In this document: positions 31,926 through 43,849 of the stretch, one piece after another
Position numbering within the stretch: position 1 is the stretch's first letter
Layout: the number at the start of each line of letters is the position of its first letter
DNA from: Chrysoporthe austroafricana
Lineage: Eukaryota; Ascomycota; Sordariomycetes; Diaporthales; Cryphonectriaceae
DNA length: 64,000 nucleotides
Direction: 5' to 3'
Assembly (NCBI GenBank): GCA_001051155.2
Contig: JYIP02000004.1
Span: 2,412,383-2,476,382 of the forward strand
The notes under the pieces: model-generated
Told to the model about the DNA's origin: nothing
The model's database searches: none
What the model saw: the letters and a program-made list of their open reading frames with translations, nothing else
Translations under genes and position numbers: made by a program

Positions 31926-34663
31926 CTAGGAAGGGCCGGTCTCTTCGGTCTTCTGTGACGCCGCCACCTCTTTCTCCTGCTCAGTCGACCGCTTGAGGTC
32001 CAGACTTTTGCCTCTCGTGGGCAGTATCGAGCTCACGGAGCCGTGATCGCCCGGTGGAGACTTTGTCCGTCGGATCTCGGCAGTCTCTTTCGCCTCTCGC
32101 ATCTTGCTCTTGATCCACCCAGAGAGGCCTCGGGACTCGTCCCTGGTCTCTCTGCCGGAATCAAGGCTCGAATGAGGCTCGAGCGTCGGCTCGTAGGATT
32201 CGCCAAGCTTCGCGTCAGTCCCGACTGAGCTGTTGCTTGTCTCGGCTGTCCTGTTGAACCCGATCCTTCGCGGGGAGGTCACCAGCGGTGGCGGTTCTGA
32301 GGTCTCAGAGGACACGTCGTCCTTCTTCCGAGACAGTCGCCATCGCCTCTTCCTCTCCCTGTCTGGCTGCTCGGGAGATGAGACCCGCTCCCCTACTCGG
32401 TCGGCTTCGGAGTCCTCGTGCGAAGAACTCTGTAGCGACGTGGGGTGGGATGTTTTGTTCTTCAGGCCGGGCTCCCCGATTGCGGACGGTAGTGTGCCGC
32501 TCGACGGCATCTGGGAGGCTCGTGGGGTCGGCTCCGAAGGCGTCTCAACAGCGTCCGTTTTCGTATCCTGTAAAGACTGCTCAGGCTCGCTGCTTCGAGA
32601 TTCCCCGACCGTGTCCAGGGGGTTGGTAGCTTCTGTATTGGGCGACACACCAGCAGAATGAGGAAGAGACGCCGTAGAGCTCGCTGCGCTTGGGTTTGTG
32701 CTGCTCGGCACGCGCTTCTTGCGTAGTTTGTTGGGCGCTTTCTTCTCGCTGCTTTCAGTAGGTGAGCGCTGGAACAGAGTATGTAAGCTGCGCTCTTTGG
32801 ACGGGGTAGTAACTGTGTCGGGGGCCGTCTTCGGTTCCAGAAGACGCTCCTGACTTCGTTCGGCAGCATGCCCAGGGGTTAGGCGGTCTGCACTGCCCGA
32901 CAGCGTCTCCGTGGGCTCCTTGGTTTCTGGCGTTGTGACCTCTTCGACAGTGGGCGTCGCAGGTACATTAGCCGTTGACGTGATGACAGGCGTCAAAGGT
33001 GAAGGTGGAGCAGCCAGTGTGTCGTTGCCGTTCCTCGCGTGGCCAAACCTCCCGCCCTGCAACGCAGGAGACCGCTTTGATGGCACGGTGTTGCTCCTGC
33101 CGAGCCCGCTGGAGGGTGTTGCAGGCATCGCAGGGCTCCCGGGGCTTGGCGCACCAGTAGACTGGCGAGAGTGCCGGCTGCTCGTGCTCTTGTTTCGACG
33201 TATCTTACCGTCTCTCACGATGCTCTCGGCCCCCGCGCTAGCGTTCGACGCAGACCTCTGGACGCCCGACTTCTTCGACGAGCCGGGCGTCGTGGGGGCG
33301 ATGATCTTGGGCGTGCCCTGCTGGACCTCCTGCATTGTCTTTTCGTCTGCAGCAGTCCCCTGCATCCCGATCAGGAAGTGGTCCTGGTTCTCGATCAGGA
33401 AGATCAGCACGCATTGGTTCAGGCGGTACTCTTCGGGGGCCATGGCGTGAATGGGGTGCGAGAGCATGCCGGGCTGGAAGATGGCGGCCAGGTTCTGCGA
33501 GTTCATGCGGTTCTCCTCTGCCTTGGCGGCGAACACAGCCAGGAGGTCGAGGATGTAGAGCAAGAGCTGCCGGTTCAGGGGAGGAAGCTCCTTGATCAGG
33601 TGCTGGTACTTCTTGATAGCGGCATCCACGTCGAAGTCATCGATGAACTGAGGGCCCTCGGCGTCCCCGACAGCCGTCTTGGTCGCGCCCCGGAGGGGGT
33701 CGCGGAACTTCTCGTACAGGTCAAGGGGCACCACGGGCTCCGGCAGGTCGTTGAGGTACCGGCGGAGAACGTTCGCCGCGTCGTGGACCGTGTAGCCGTC
33801 CCAGCTCAGGCCCTTGCCGTAGCGGTCCGGAGAGTCGAAGACGTGCTTGAGCTCCTTGATGCGCTTCTCGGACCCGTTCAGGCGGAAGATGCCCTCGACG
33901 CCCGTCGCTGTATCCCTTCGCGTCAGCACCACACGTTCCCACCCCGCAAGACAGCGCACGCACCTTTCTCCTTCAGGAAGACTCCGCATTTTGCCACCAC
34001 GATGGGGACGTAGCCGTATATATAGCTCTTGCCGTGGTCGTCGACGAGGGAGATGGCGACGTTCGCGTAGACGATGCTCTGGCGCAACGGGACGCCGAAG
34101 ATGCCCTGGGGTTTGGTGTCTGCAGAGGTTAGCCTGGTCATTGCTGCCGAGTGGACGCTGTAAATGGAGGGCTGCGGGCGCGGGCCCTTCTCCAGAAACA
34201 TGCTGAGAGAACCCCGGCGCGCGGCCCGCCGCCTCGAGACCCATGTCAACCAGCCATTGTTGTTATTGTTGGCCGTGCTGGACTCGGCAGGCGGCTCGGC
34301 GGCGGCCGAGGCGACAGCCTCCTCGGGCCCGTCGAAGCACCGCAGGATGTCTTCGATGGACACCTGATGGCGGCTGCTGTCCCACCGGCCGAGGAAGACG
34401 GTATGGCGATTCGGGGGGACAGGGCGAGCACGAGAAGCAGCGGGAGGAGCGGTAGCAGAAGAAGAAGGGTCTTCACCATGTGAGTCCTCGTGCTTGGAGG
34501 TAAGCTTGAAGTTCTTCCACCACGACTTGAGGTCTCGCTTGCTCGGGGGGGAGGCCTGGGAGGCGGTCGTGGGGGTCGGGGGCTGCGTGTGACGCGCCGC
34601 CTCGTGGTTGACGGTGGTGGGCGGGTGGACGCTCGGGGGATTGGGCGGTTTGGTTGCCGTCAT
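31926..34663 (-). CDS. SAC7: RhoGAP-domain protein, Sac7 type
   Basis: Exon 1 runs 34663-33964 and exon 2 33907-31926 (minus), joined in frame by a 56-bp intron (GTGCGT...ATACAG), giving 893 residues. The RhoGAP domain starts near IFGVPLRQSIVYANVAISL (about residue 188). It carries GIFRLNGSEKRI with the arginine finger near residue 242, then NDLPEPVVPLDLYEKF, LPPLNRQLLLYIL and NLAAIFQPGMLSHP, ending by about residue 430. This layout matches yeast Sac7/Bag7, which switch off Rho1 in cell-wall and actin signalling. The long C-terminal tail is Ser/Pro/Thr-rich. An additional intron, 34476-34120 (357 bp; donor GTGAAG, branch-like GGCTAACC, acceptor CTCTGCAG), is frame-compatible and would shorten the protein to 774 residues by removing a low-complexity stretch before the GAP domain. 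I think it is likely real. The symbol is by family, not proven orthology. Confidence 0.85.
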
Positions 34664-35114
34664 GGTGGAGGCGACCGCACGCGACGACGAGGACGCGGCG
34701 ACGAGTGCTGCAGGTCAGTGTGTGCCAGCGCGGGGGCAGCCAGTATTGTCGTCGCAGCTGCGGTGGGAGCCAGTGTGCAGAGCTCGGCTGGGATCCGGTC
34801 CGGGTCGAGAGGTCGGGGGAGGGGGGAGGGCGCTCTGGTGTCGTCGCGATCGAGGTAAGCAGCAGGTCGAGGTGTGGATGGATGTGGATGTCAGTCAAGC
34901 TGGACCGGAGAGACCAAATGGCGGGACGAGACCAGACCAGGCGGCACACGGCGCAGGCGCAGGCGGTCTTTCAATATTAGGTGTGACCCTGGTGCTAGCG
35001 CAGCGCTTGTGCTGGTGCTGACTGGGGGGGTTGCGTTAGGCCAAGAGTTGGGCCTCTACACCTGTCTGTGCCCGCTGAGGTCAGCAGCACCGCGTCGGGA
35101 CACAGCACACCTCA

Positions 35115-35162
35115 GCGACGCAGGCAGGCGACGCAGGCAGGCGACGCAGGCGACGCAGGCGG
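35115..35162. repeat. Tandem GCGACGCAG / GCAG units
   Basis: About five imperfect copies of a 9-13 bp unit (cgacgcaggcagg and cgacgcagg) lie in direct tandem, 0.45 kb upstream of the RhoGAP start. Confidence 0.75.
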
Positions 35163-36100
35163 GTTAGGTTCACCAGGTCCCGAGGACATTTGTGCAGCCA
35201 CAGCCACATGGCAGGCCAGGCGCAGGCACAGACGCACATGCACACGCCCAGGCTGTCCTACTACCTCTAGGCGGGCTCCCCAGGCGCAGGGTGATTTCAT
35301 CGTGGGGTCGGTCTCTTCCAACTTTTTTCTTTGATGTGAGATTACAATGCTACCCTCGAGGGCACTATTCCTCTTTCTACTGTGTATTATGTACGTCCTG
35401 CCATCCCGAGCACCAGCGGTACTGGCTGGCACGCTGGCTGGGTATGCATGGGCGGAAACGGGCACGCACAGCCTTTGTCTGGCCTCGCTAGCAGCGCAGG
35501 CGGCCTGGAGCGCCCGTCGTAATTCTCTGGCTGTTGCTGTCGAGCTCGGATATGAAATCCTGCAATCTATTGCCTCCGCCTCCGCAGCGCGCCCAGGCCT
35601 GGCAGGCAGGGCGTCTGTCAACGTCTTTTAGGTTAAGTTAAATTCATGGCTGGGGCCGGTGCATGTGCGGGCGTGCTCGTTTGGGGAGTCCGGAGCGGGT
35701 CTATTTATTGTGTGTGCGCACCTCTCTCGCCTCTTCCAGCGGCGCTATAGGCTTTGTTAAATTGCTATGATGCCTCGCTGCATATTATGTGAAATCTTCT
35801 ACAGACAGCCCGGCACGGGTGGGCCTGCGCCGCCTCGAGGGACCTCGGCGCACAGACAGACACGCATCGCTAGCTGGAGCTGCCATGTCACCACGGGCAC
35901 TGACAGCGGCCGTTGAGTTATGCGACCGACCTGCACCTGCTTGTGCCCGTGGCGCACACATACCTGCCCTGGTGCTCGAGTGACACTGCGTCATGCCAGC
36001 TCCCCAGGGCTTGGGCGCCGTGCCACAGGTGTCAGAGGCGTGTGTGCAAGGCCCTGTACGCTCCCCCAGGCCGTCCGTCCTCGCAGCGCAGGGCATGAGA

Positions 36101-36138
36101 CGCACGCACACGCACGCACACACACACACACAACCACA
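36101..36138. repeat. CA microsatellite
   Basis: Cacgcaca units turn into an uninterrupted CA run. Intergenic. Confidence 0.85.
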
Positions 36139-36496
36139 ACATACGCAATGCCCTCACGAGGGTGAGGGTACCGAGCTGTCGGGTTTGGGAAATTGTGCAT
36201 GCTGATCTATCTGCCTACATAGTGCATAGTACCAAGATGCAGAGGGCCGGCGAGCTCTCCAAAACTCCACCAACTCCCGGGGGCCCTCGAGCCCTCGAGG
36301 TCTCGACCGGCGGCTGAGGTAGCTCCCAACTCCACAATGACGCAGCTCATTGCATCCAGCCTGCCAGCCTTGCCCGAGTCTTGTCAAGGGCAGCCTTAGA
36401 CCAGCCACTCGAGGCTCCATCCTAAACCCTCGTATCCTTCCTCCCGAGTTTCCTATCAGCCCAGCAGGGCCGGCCAGGCGGCGTCCCTGGCGCCTG

Positions 36497-36586
36497 TTCT
36501 TCTTCCTCTTCCCCCTCCTCCTTCTCCTCCTCTGCCGCCGCCGCCGCCGCCGCCTCCTCGTCATATCGTGTCATGTCATGTCATGA
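36497..36586. repeat. Pyrimidine tract, GCC repeat and TCATG repeat
   Basis: A CT-rich tract passes into about eight GCC/GCT-type triplets (to 36555), then into repeated TCATG units ending near 36586. Intergenic. Confidence 0.75.
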
Positions 36587-37789
36587 CCTGCTCCGGCGGC
36601 CAGGCCGCCCGTACGCGCGCGCGGCGTGCGTTTCGTCTCGCATCTGGGCTACTACATAGGACCCTTCCAAGCCCCTTCCAGTCCCACCCCTCCCGCGAAT
36701 TGGCTTCCAGGTACCCGCCCCCTCCAGTCCCGATGAAGTCGCACGCCATCTACCATACCCAGTATGCCTATCACCGACCCATCCCCGCCTGGTATTCGCC
36801 CCCCCCCCCGTGCTGTGCCTTGGCCCACAGAAAGCTTGTTCCAGATCTCCCGTCCCAGTGGGCGACTTTGGTTAGCATTCCCACCCCGGGGACGCGCTTG
36901 GTCCAATTTTAGCATCATGCAGGGTCGACCTGTCGGGCGGCCCAGCTCTCGACCCAAGCCCCAGGGCCTCTTTGGAGGGCTAGCCCCCGGTCGGCAAGAC
37001 AAGCGAACGCCTGGCTGCGCTGCGTTTGGGCCGAAGCAGGTTTCTGGCGTAGGGGCCCTCCCGTGCGGCCCCGTCATCGCTTTGCGAGTCTCATGGCCTC
37101 CTCGGGAGACGGGCAGGCCAGGCCGGCCGGGGCCAATTGATGAGGCGGGATGGGGAGGAGGAATGAAACAACAGAAGCGAGATGAAGAGACATATCGTGG
37201 GCACATGAATGCTTCGCAGCGCCTACTGCTACTCGTTCCTGGGTGTGTATCTCCCGCTTCCTGACCCCGTCAAAGCCCTATGTGCTAGGTGGGCCGTAGC
37301 GTCAACTCGCTCTGGGGCACCCTTCAGTGGCAGAGTGGTTCTTTTGACGAATCCGGCCGTGCGCGCCCAGTTCTAATCTAGCCTGCCATTGGTGATTTCA
37401 ACTTCTAAGTGCTGGCATCCTGGCTGTCTCCGCCGCAGCATCGGCTCAACTTCACGCCTCAGTGATCGTGACGGTAGGCATCTGGTACCATGACGCTCGA
37501 TACACGGCATTCTCAATTGGTTGCCCGATGCAGACCACGAGATCTGGTCTGATCGGGGAGCGAGAGATAGTGAGAAAATGTAGCACGGGACGAGGCATCA
37601 TTCTCCAGGCCAGTGGCCATGAAGCACACGAGGGTGAGCACATGAGGTTGAAATTATAGGACGAAATCAAAAAGATGCCGTGCCTGAAAGACCGGCGAAG
37701 CCGACTCACGCACAAACGCCATTCATTACTATGCCTTTTTTTTAGTGCGCAATTTCAAGGCCCTATCAAGATCATGCAGCAGAGGAGGA

Positions 37790-40700
37790 CTACTCGTCAT
37801 CAGAAGCATCCCTCATACTGACGTCCGCACCGGCAGCCGCAGGAGCCTCCTCGTCTCCACCCTCATCCTCATCATCACTCTCCAGCACGCGACCCCTCCT
37901 AGCTCTCGGCCTCCTCTGCGTCGCCTCGTCCTCGTCGTCAGCACCCCGCTCCGCAGGAGTGGCAGATCGGTCGACATCCATGTGGCCTGCTTCCTCGTCG
38001 GAATCAGCCACTGGTGGGAGTGACGACAGTCGTGAGGCCGGGGTGTCTTCCTTTGACGCCCGCCTATCGCCGGCAGAGCTCTCGTCAGAACTGTTGACAT
38101 ACTCCGAGCTCTTGAACTTGCTGTTCTCCTTTTTGGTAAGGCGGCGCTTCTTCTTGGGCTGCCGCTCCTCGCGCTCCTCCTCCTCAGATTCGTCGCCGTC
38201 AGTCTCGGCATCCTTCTTCTTGCGGCGCGCGCGGCCCTTGCGACCACCATCACCACTCTCAGCCCTAGACCGCGGCGCAGGCTTGCGCTTTCGCTTGACA
38301 CGCTCGCCCGTCTCGGTATCGGTTGTCATCTCCGCCTCGACGCGCTCCCGCTCCTCCTGAGCCCGACGCTCCGCTTGCTCCCTGTCACGCGCGATGATTT
38401 CTTCGCGCTTTCTCCGAATTTCCTCCTGTCGCTTGCGCTCCTCCTCCTGAACCTTACGCTTCTCTTCCTCGCGACGACGCAACTCGGCTTCTCGTGCTGC
38501 CTTGGCCGCCTGGATCTTCTCCTTGTTCTGCTCCTCGTACTCCTTCTGCGTCGCCATGACTCGGTCCATCTGGTTGCGCATGGTGTTACGGGCCATGTTT
38601 GCGCGCTGCTCGATGTCGTGTTTCGGGTAGGGGGGGTGAGGGCTGCGAGCCACCTCATCGAGCGTCTTAATCGCATCGTTCAGGCCCTCAGATGCTTCTT
38701 GCATTTGCTCCAGCGTGCGATCAGCATGCTTCATCTTGCTGTATATGGTGTCGGCCAATTGGAGCTGCGTAAAAGCCACGTTGAATTTGAAATGCACCTG
38801 ATCCGGGTTGATTTCCAGTGCCTGAAGGAGATGTTAGCAAAAGCGTGTCTTTTTTCGAAAGATTCGAGGTTTCCCACCTTCTTCGCGAACTCCAAGGCCT
38901 TGTAGTAGGAGTTCAAATCCGGAATGCCTTGCTGGCTCTGGCCCGAAGGTACACTAGCTCTTCCCTTAGAGAGCCATGTGCGGCCCAGGCAGGACAGGAT
39001 CGTGGCATCCTGGGATTTACCATCCTTAGACAGAGCAATCTCGTAGCTCTCGATAGCCTTAGGGAACTGCCTCAGCTCAGCATAGGTATGACCGAGGTTG
39101 ACGTAGACGTTCGCATCCTTGATCGTCTCGCGCACCTGGAGCAATATTCCCAAGGCGGTCCGATAGTCCTTCTTGTCTTCCGCAAGTGCAATAGCAATAC
39201 CCTGCGCTGCGTACGCGTTGTGCGGATCCAATTGCAGTGCCTTATCGAAGAACTCCACTGCTTTGGTGTACTCTTTACTTCGGCGCTGTTTGTCCGCTTC
39301 TGTGTCTCGACGCATTTCTCTCGCAAGCATGAGATGCATGTTGCCCATGGCCACAAGTGCATAGCGGTCGTGTTTCTCGAGTTGCTGCAGCGTCTTCTTG
39401 TAGGTTCGGTACTCGTGGTCTTCGTTCAAATTCTGCGGTCTCTTCTTGGTTGTGACCTTGGACAGGTACCAGCCATATAGAGACCTCACCTCCACATCGC
39501 TGGGTTGCTCATTGTAAAGCTTTGTGATGGCTTCAGGGCCATCCTTGGTGGGGTTTTTGCGCAACTTGATGTATGCCAGACGGATTCGAGCATCTGTATA
39601 GTCTTCGTGGCGTTTGAGAAGACCCTCATAGACGTCAATTGCCTTTTCGGTAAGGCCTCTCGACTCATAACTACGGCCGAGGTTGAAACTGATTGTCGTG
39701 ATGAGAGCGTCAATGTCCAAGTCCTCTTCCTCGCCGCTGTCATTCATCCTCATGCATGAGCTTAATGCCGCTTCGAACATCTCGCTCGCAAGCTCGTGTC
39801 TTTCGGCATGAGAATGGAAGCAACCAATGTTGTTCAAAAGCTGAGGGGACAGCAATTTGCGTGAAGCAGCTTTTCTCTCGCCTTCATCCGTAATGTCCGA
39901 GGGGATGGCATCCTTGGGGATCTGGTCAAGTTCCATCTGCTCCACCTGTTGCAGGCACTGGAGGGCCTTCTCTGGAAACTCATTCTCGTACAACCTAGCG
40001 AGGTTCAGAAGCACCGACGCATCTGGGGCGATGTTCTTCTGTGGATCCTTCCAGGCAGCCCGCACAGCCTCCAACAGCGAGATGGCATTCTTCGCCTCAC
40101 TGGTCTTGTTCTCCTTGGTTGCGAGGGTCTCGTTGTTGAATACTTCCTCGGCGTAGAGGGTCCCGAGAAGAGTCATGGTCTCGTGATTTCGAGCGTGTTG
40201 GCCATCACGCATCTTCTCTCTGGTACTTGTTAGAACCTGCGTTGAAACTCCGAGTGCCTGATCCTAGAAACTTCTCAAAGATGCGAGATGGGGCAGCTTA
40301 CAGATGGTATCGCGCGCCTGGGAGATCATTCCTCAGAACCAACAGCTGGGCCTGACCAAACTTGGCAGGCAAATAACCGTGCTGGTCTCCACCTCGAGCA
40401 TCATCAGCGCGCTGGTAGTGCTCGGCCGCGCGAGCTACATTGCCAGCCCAGTGCTCCTTTCGTGCTAGGAGATACCAGCCGTCGCTGGCGATTGCGTTCA
40501 CATCCGTGTATTGAATTGCCTTGTGAGCCAGGCGATCGACATTGTCGTATTTCTTAGTAGAGAGGAAGTGACCGGCGAAAGTAGCACAAGTCAGCGGTAC
40601 GTCCTTGTCCAGCTTGAACGCCTTCTGGGTGTGCTCCGTGATTGCCTTTTTATACAGACGGATGAACTCGGGACTGTTCGCCGGGACGTGTCCACTGCTG

Positions 40701-41593
40701 TCGATGTAGTAGAGGCCAAGCAGAATGTTGGCAACCTTAGAATCAGGATTGATCTCCAAGCATCTCTCCCAGGCAGTCTTAGCGTCGTCCTTGAATCCCA
40801 ATTGCCAGAAGCAGCATCCGATGCCGATTCTCGGATCAGGATCAACCATCTCCGGCATGCGCTGCAATACCTGCTGGTAGGCCGATAATGCCTCCGGGTA
40901 TTTTGCCATAGAGAATAAGGCCCTGGCCTTGCCCATGACAGCTAGCATGTTCTTCCCCGACGAGACTCTGATGGCATCCTCGAAGGATTTGAGCGCGGAG
41001 CGCAGCAGCTCAGCCTTCTCGGAATCCACAGCGTTGCCCGACCTCGAGGGGCCTTGCAACGAAGCGCGCAGCAGGTAGAGAACGCCACGGGCCAGGAACA
41101 ATGGCGGAAATGTGGGACTTATCCGCGAGGCCTCGTTGAGCATCGTTGTCGCTTGCTGTAGGTAGAACTCTTTTGTCTTAGCCTCGGCAGCTGCCTGGCC
41201 CTCTGGCGGGACTCGAGGTGCCTCGCGGCTCTTCCACAGATATAGCCAGCACAGGCAGCTGATCATGCTCAGCTTCTCCCGTTGATTGATCGTCTGCAGG
41301 GCGTTCCCGCGGATCAAGGTCTCGATCGCAAAGTCCGCCTTCTTTTGCTTCGCATAGGCCAGCGCAACTGCCATCCAGTAAGTGCGGGCTGCACGCTCAG
41401 CCTCGAAAAGGTCGCAAAGGTCGGACGGGTCGTCCATCAGATTCGTCAGGTCGATCTCGACAGCCTCATCATCTTGATCTTGCACAGGAATGTCGAGGAC
41501 GGGAGGGACATCAGAGAATCGTTTGCTCGTATATGCGCCATTTGAGGTCCCGTTGACCCCGTCGGCCTGGCTATCGTACTGCGACGAAGCCAT
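37790..41593 (-). CDS. CTR9: Paf1 complex subunit Ctr9 (TPR protein)
   Basis: Three minus-strand exons, 41593-40302, 40219-38878 and 38821-37790, join in frame across introns of 82 bp (GTAAGC...TACCAG) and 56 bp (GTGGGA...CTTCAG, branch TGCTAACATC) to give 1,221 residues. The N-terminal part (FSDVPPVLDIPV...AVEIDLTNL) is typical of Ctr9. TPR helices then run to about residue 980, for example LLYILD-free repeats such as FFDKALQLDPHNAYAAQGIAI, NVYVNLGHTYAELRQFPKAI and ALEINPDQVHFKFNVAF. From about residue 955 there is a long charged, Glu/Arg/Lys-rich coiled coil, then a basic (KRKRKPAPRSR, QPKKKRRLTKK) and acidic tail with nuclear signals, ending DASDDE. Ctr9 is the scaffold of the Paf1 complex, which acts with RNA polymerase II in elongation and histone modification. 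The start MASSQYDSQ is the first Met of an uninterrupted exon. Confidence 0.95.
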
Positions 41594-42726
41594 GGGGGGC
41601 TAGATAAAGCAGATATCTCGGTAGGCGAAGGTCAAGTTATCTCGGTGTGCGCGTCCAAGGTCGTGATCGAAGCGAATCCAGAATCTATCGCCTGTCGGAC
41701 GACGATGATTGGGCCAAGCCACTGAGGGCTGCCGTAGGAGCTGAGACTGCTGCGAGTCTGCGCGTAAGTTACCCTCTTCTGGGCCAATGTTCTGTCGCAG
41801 ACCAACTCACCTTTCCAAGCCAGACAGCTGCGACTTCACGACACGATCATTTGTCGGGTGATGGTGTTCAATCCGGCGCAGTCACAGCCAGTTGAGAAAC
41901 TGTAGCTCTTGTCGCTGCGTGCGCAAAATGCGATCAGCTCGTTCGCGCTTCGTGGCAAGAGGGCGTGGCAGAAGACAAAAGGTAAAGTGCAGCTCAGCTC
42001 GACCGACTCGAACTTTAGTTATGGCTGACAACGCGATGCGACTACCCCTGCGGCAGCTCAGGGGAGTAGGCCCCGCCGAGGTTACACGCCAGGGTTAGGG
42101 GTTTAAGCACCTCCCACTCACCACAACTTGTCGCCATCGACTGATGGAAGTAATTTATTTCTACACAGCGCAAGGTTCGTCTCTGGTCACCCAGTAGATA
42201 TACCGTGACAAGTTGGTTAAATTGTTCTCGAGACACGTATGTAGGATCTCTACAAAAACAAGTCTAGACTCGCGGAGGCAATGTCCACACCAAGAGCCAT
42301 TTGAGCCTGTATCTGCAGGTACGGAGCCGTGGACGTATCTCCCTCTCATGAACGCCTCGTTTCCCGCGTGATAATCGGACGCTGTTGTGGCTCCGTAGGA
42401 GTGCCTAGTGGCTGCTACCCCTGCGACTCTCAAAATCGGTCGCCTCTTCAACTGTCGCCTCTTTAGCTACACATGTGACAAGTAGGCCCTTGCTGGACGG
42501 ATAGCAGGCATGCATGCATAACGATTTTCGGCGTCGAGTGGACCAGAATCCTGAAGTCGGATGATTGCGGACCACTCCGCATGTGACAAATGCCATGCAG
42601 CGATAGTGTGAGTGGAGTGTATTTTTACATGGCCATATCTACATGGCTCGCTTTACTTCATCTCCATATGCCAGTGCGTTTTGGTGCCTTCCATTGCTGT
42701 CTTGCCCAAGGACAAGGTGCGCAGGC
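41594..42726. other. Intergenic region: CTR9 promoter and TMEM14 3' flank
   Basis: No additional gene is seen in 1.1 kb. The CTR9 start lies at the left edge and the stop of the small TMEM14-family gene at the right edge. Small frames have no recognisable content. Confidence 0.5.
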
Positions 42727-43161
42727 CTAGACGCCGTAGGTGAATTCTCTGTACTTCTTCAGGAAGTAGTATGTCGCCAATGATCCTGTAGCGAAGAGAC
42801 CCAGAGGGATAGGCGCCCTCCAGTTGGTCTTGATGCACCTGCTCGTCGCCGCGCCAACGAGGACAATACTATTTCCCAAGGCCAGTTCGGATCCGTAGTC
42901 CTTGTTTTCCCGCAACAGGTAACCTGCCTAGCATCAGCCTTGTGTACACAGGACTTGCAGTATATGGATACACACCGGCCACGCCATATGAAGCGCCGAG
43001 TCCGACTCCAGCAATGAGTGAGGGCTTCGAGCCACCCTTCACGTACCCCATCGTCCCACCGACAGCCACTGGTGAACATCTCAGTACATGACAGCATGAT
43101 GTGGATTGTAGTTCTGCTCACGAAGGCCAGCGAGCGTAAATGCTGGATGATCGGCTCCCAT
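42727..43161 (-). CDS. TMEM14 family small membrane protein
   Basis: Three short minus-strand exons, 43161-43122, 43068-42976 and 42923-42727, join in frame across introns of 53 bp (GTGAGC...CACCAG) and 52 bp (GTGTGT...GGCAG) to give 109 residues starting MGADHPAFTLAGL. The middle, GGTMGYVKGGSKPSLIAGVG, is the Gly-rich signature of TMEM14 (UPF0136) proteins. The remaining hydrophobic stretches, around ELALGNSIVLVGAATSR and LGLFATGSLATYYFLKKYR, complete a three- to four-helix membrane protein of normal family length. In animals TMEM14C acts in the mitochondrial inner membrane in porphyrin transport; the fungal role is less clear. The basic C-terminal end is usual. Each exon is too short to stand out on its own, but the splice sites and family fit agree. 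Confidence 0.9.
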
Positions 43162-43849
43162 GTTGTCTGTATGTCTGATGTTGATTCGGTGTCTTGTTCG
43201 TATGATCGAGAATCAAGAGTCGCTTTCATTGGCAATGGTGAAATCGTTGATTTATCCTTGTCAGAGCACCCCTGTTCGGCCGAGGAGCCTCATCGTGCAC
43301 GGGCCCGATTTTCAACGTCACAAAAGTCGACGGATATCGCGTGCCCTGTGGCTTGGAAACAACTTGACTTATCATACGGCTGAAAACCAACATTGGTCAG
43401 GAAGGGTGAAGGTTAAGTTCGCAGCGGACAGACAGGATTGCACGCTTTACCTTGACCTATTTAGTGACTCACGAAGCTGTCGCTGCGAGGCGACACGCTG
43501 GCTGATTGCCTGTCGACGTCCTTAGACCACATCGCCGCAAGGCCGAGGAGTCAGGCTTCAGCCTAACCTTTTCCCCGAACGTACAAGCCTCATGAATGCA
43601 TCGCATTCTTGAGCGGCTACGATAAATATAATCAAGAAACCTGTCACCTGGGATCAAACAAAGCTGATGCTGTGTGTCAGAATCTGCAGTGAGATTTGCG
43701 ATCAAGTCCTGCAAATGGGATCACCTTATATAGGAGTCAACTTCCACAGAAACTCTCAAGAGGTCTGATATATACCTACTCATACGGCACGGTATTCCAT
43801 GGTGTTCTCATAAATAATCTTTTTTTTTTTTTTTTGATTACCTGATGGC
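43162..43849. other. Intergenic region, TMEM14 promoter
   Basis: No gene is seen. The left part is the likely promoter of the TMEM14-family gene. A run of 16-17 T's lies at 43819-43835 and marks the change to the AT-rich block. Confidence 0.5.
43819..43835. repeat. Poly-T run
   Basis: About 17 consecutive T's at the left edge of the AT-rich block. It may be a remnant of a polyadenylate-type tail or simple slippage. Confidence 0.7.

Larger units (their letters stand above)
34664..37789. other. Intergenic region (3.1 kb), promoter of RhoGAP gene, several simple repeats
   Basis: No coding region is convincing. The first kilobase is the likely RhoGAP promoter. It contains a GCAGGCGAC tandem (35115-35162), a CA repeat (36101-36138), a pyrimidine/GCC tract (36497-36555) and TCATG repeats (36566-36586). 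The right end is the 3' flank of CTR9. Confidence 0.5.

Noticed and set aside
33171..34013. 280-codon plus-strand ORF
   Set aside because: It is antisense to the RhoGAP domain exon, and the minus-strand frame carries the conserved domain.
35340..35631. Small plus-strand ORF beginning with a hydrophobic stretch (possible secreted peptide)
   Set aside because: The hydrophobic start suggests a signal peptide, but the frame sits in repeat-rich promoter DNA of the RhoGAP gene, lacks mature-peptide features and overlaps open antisense frames.
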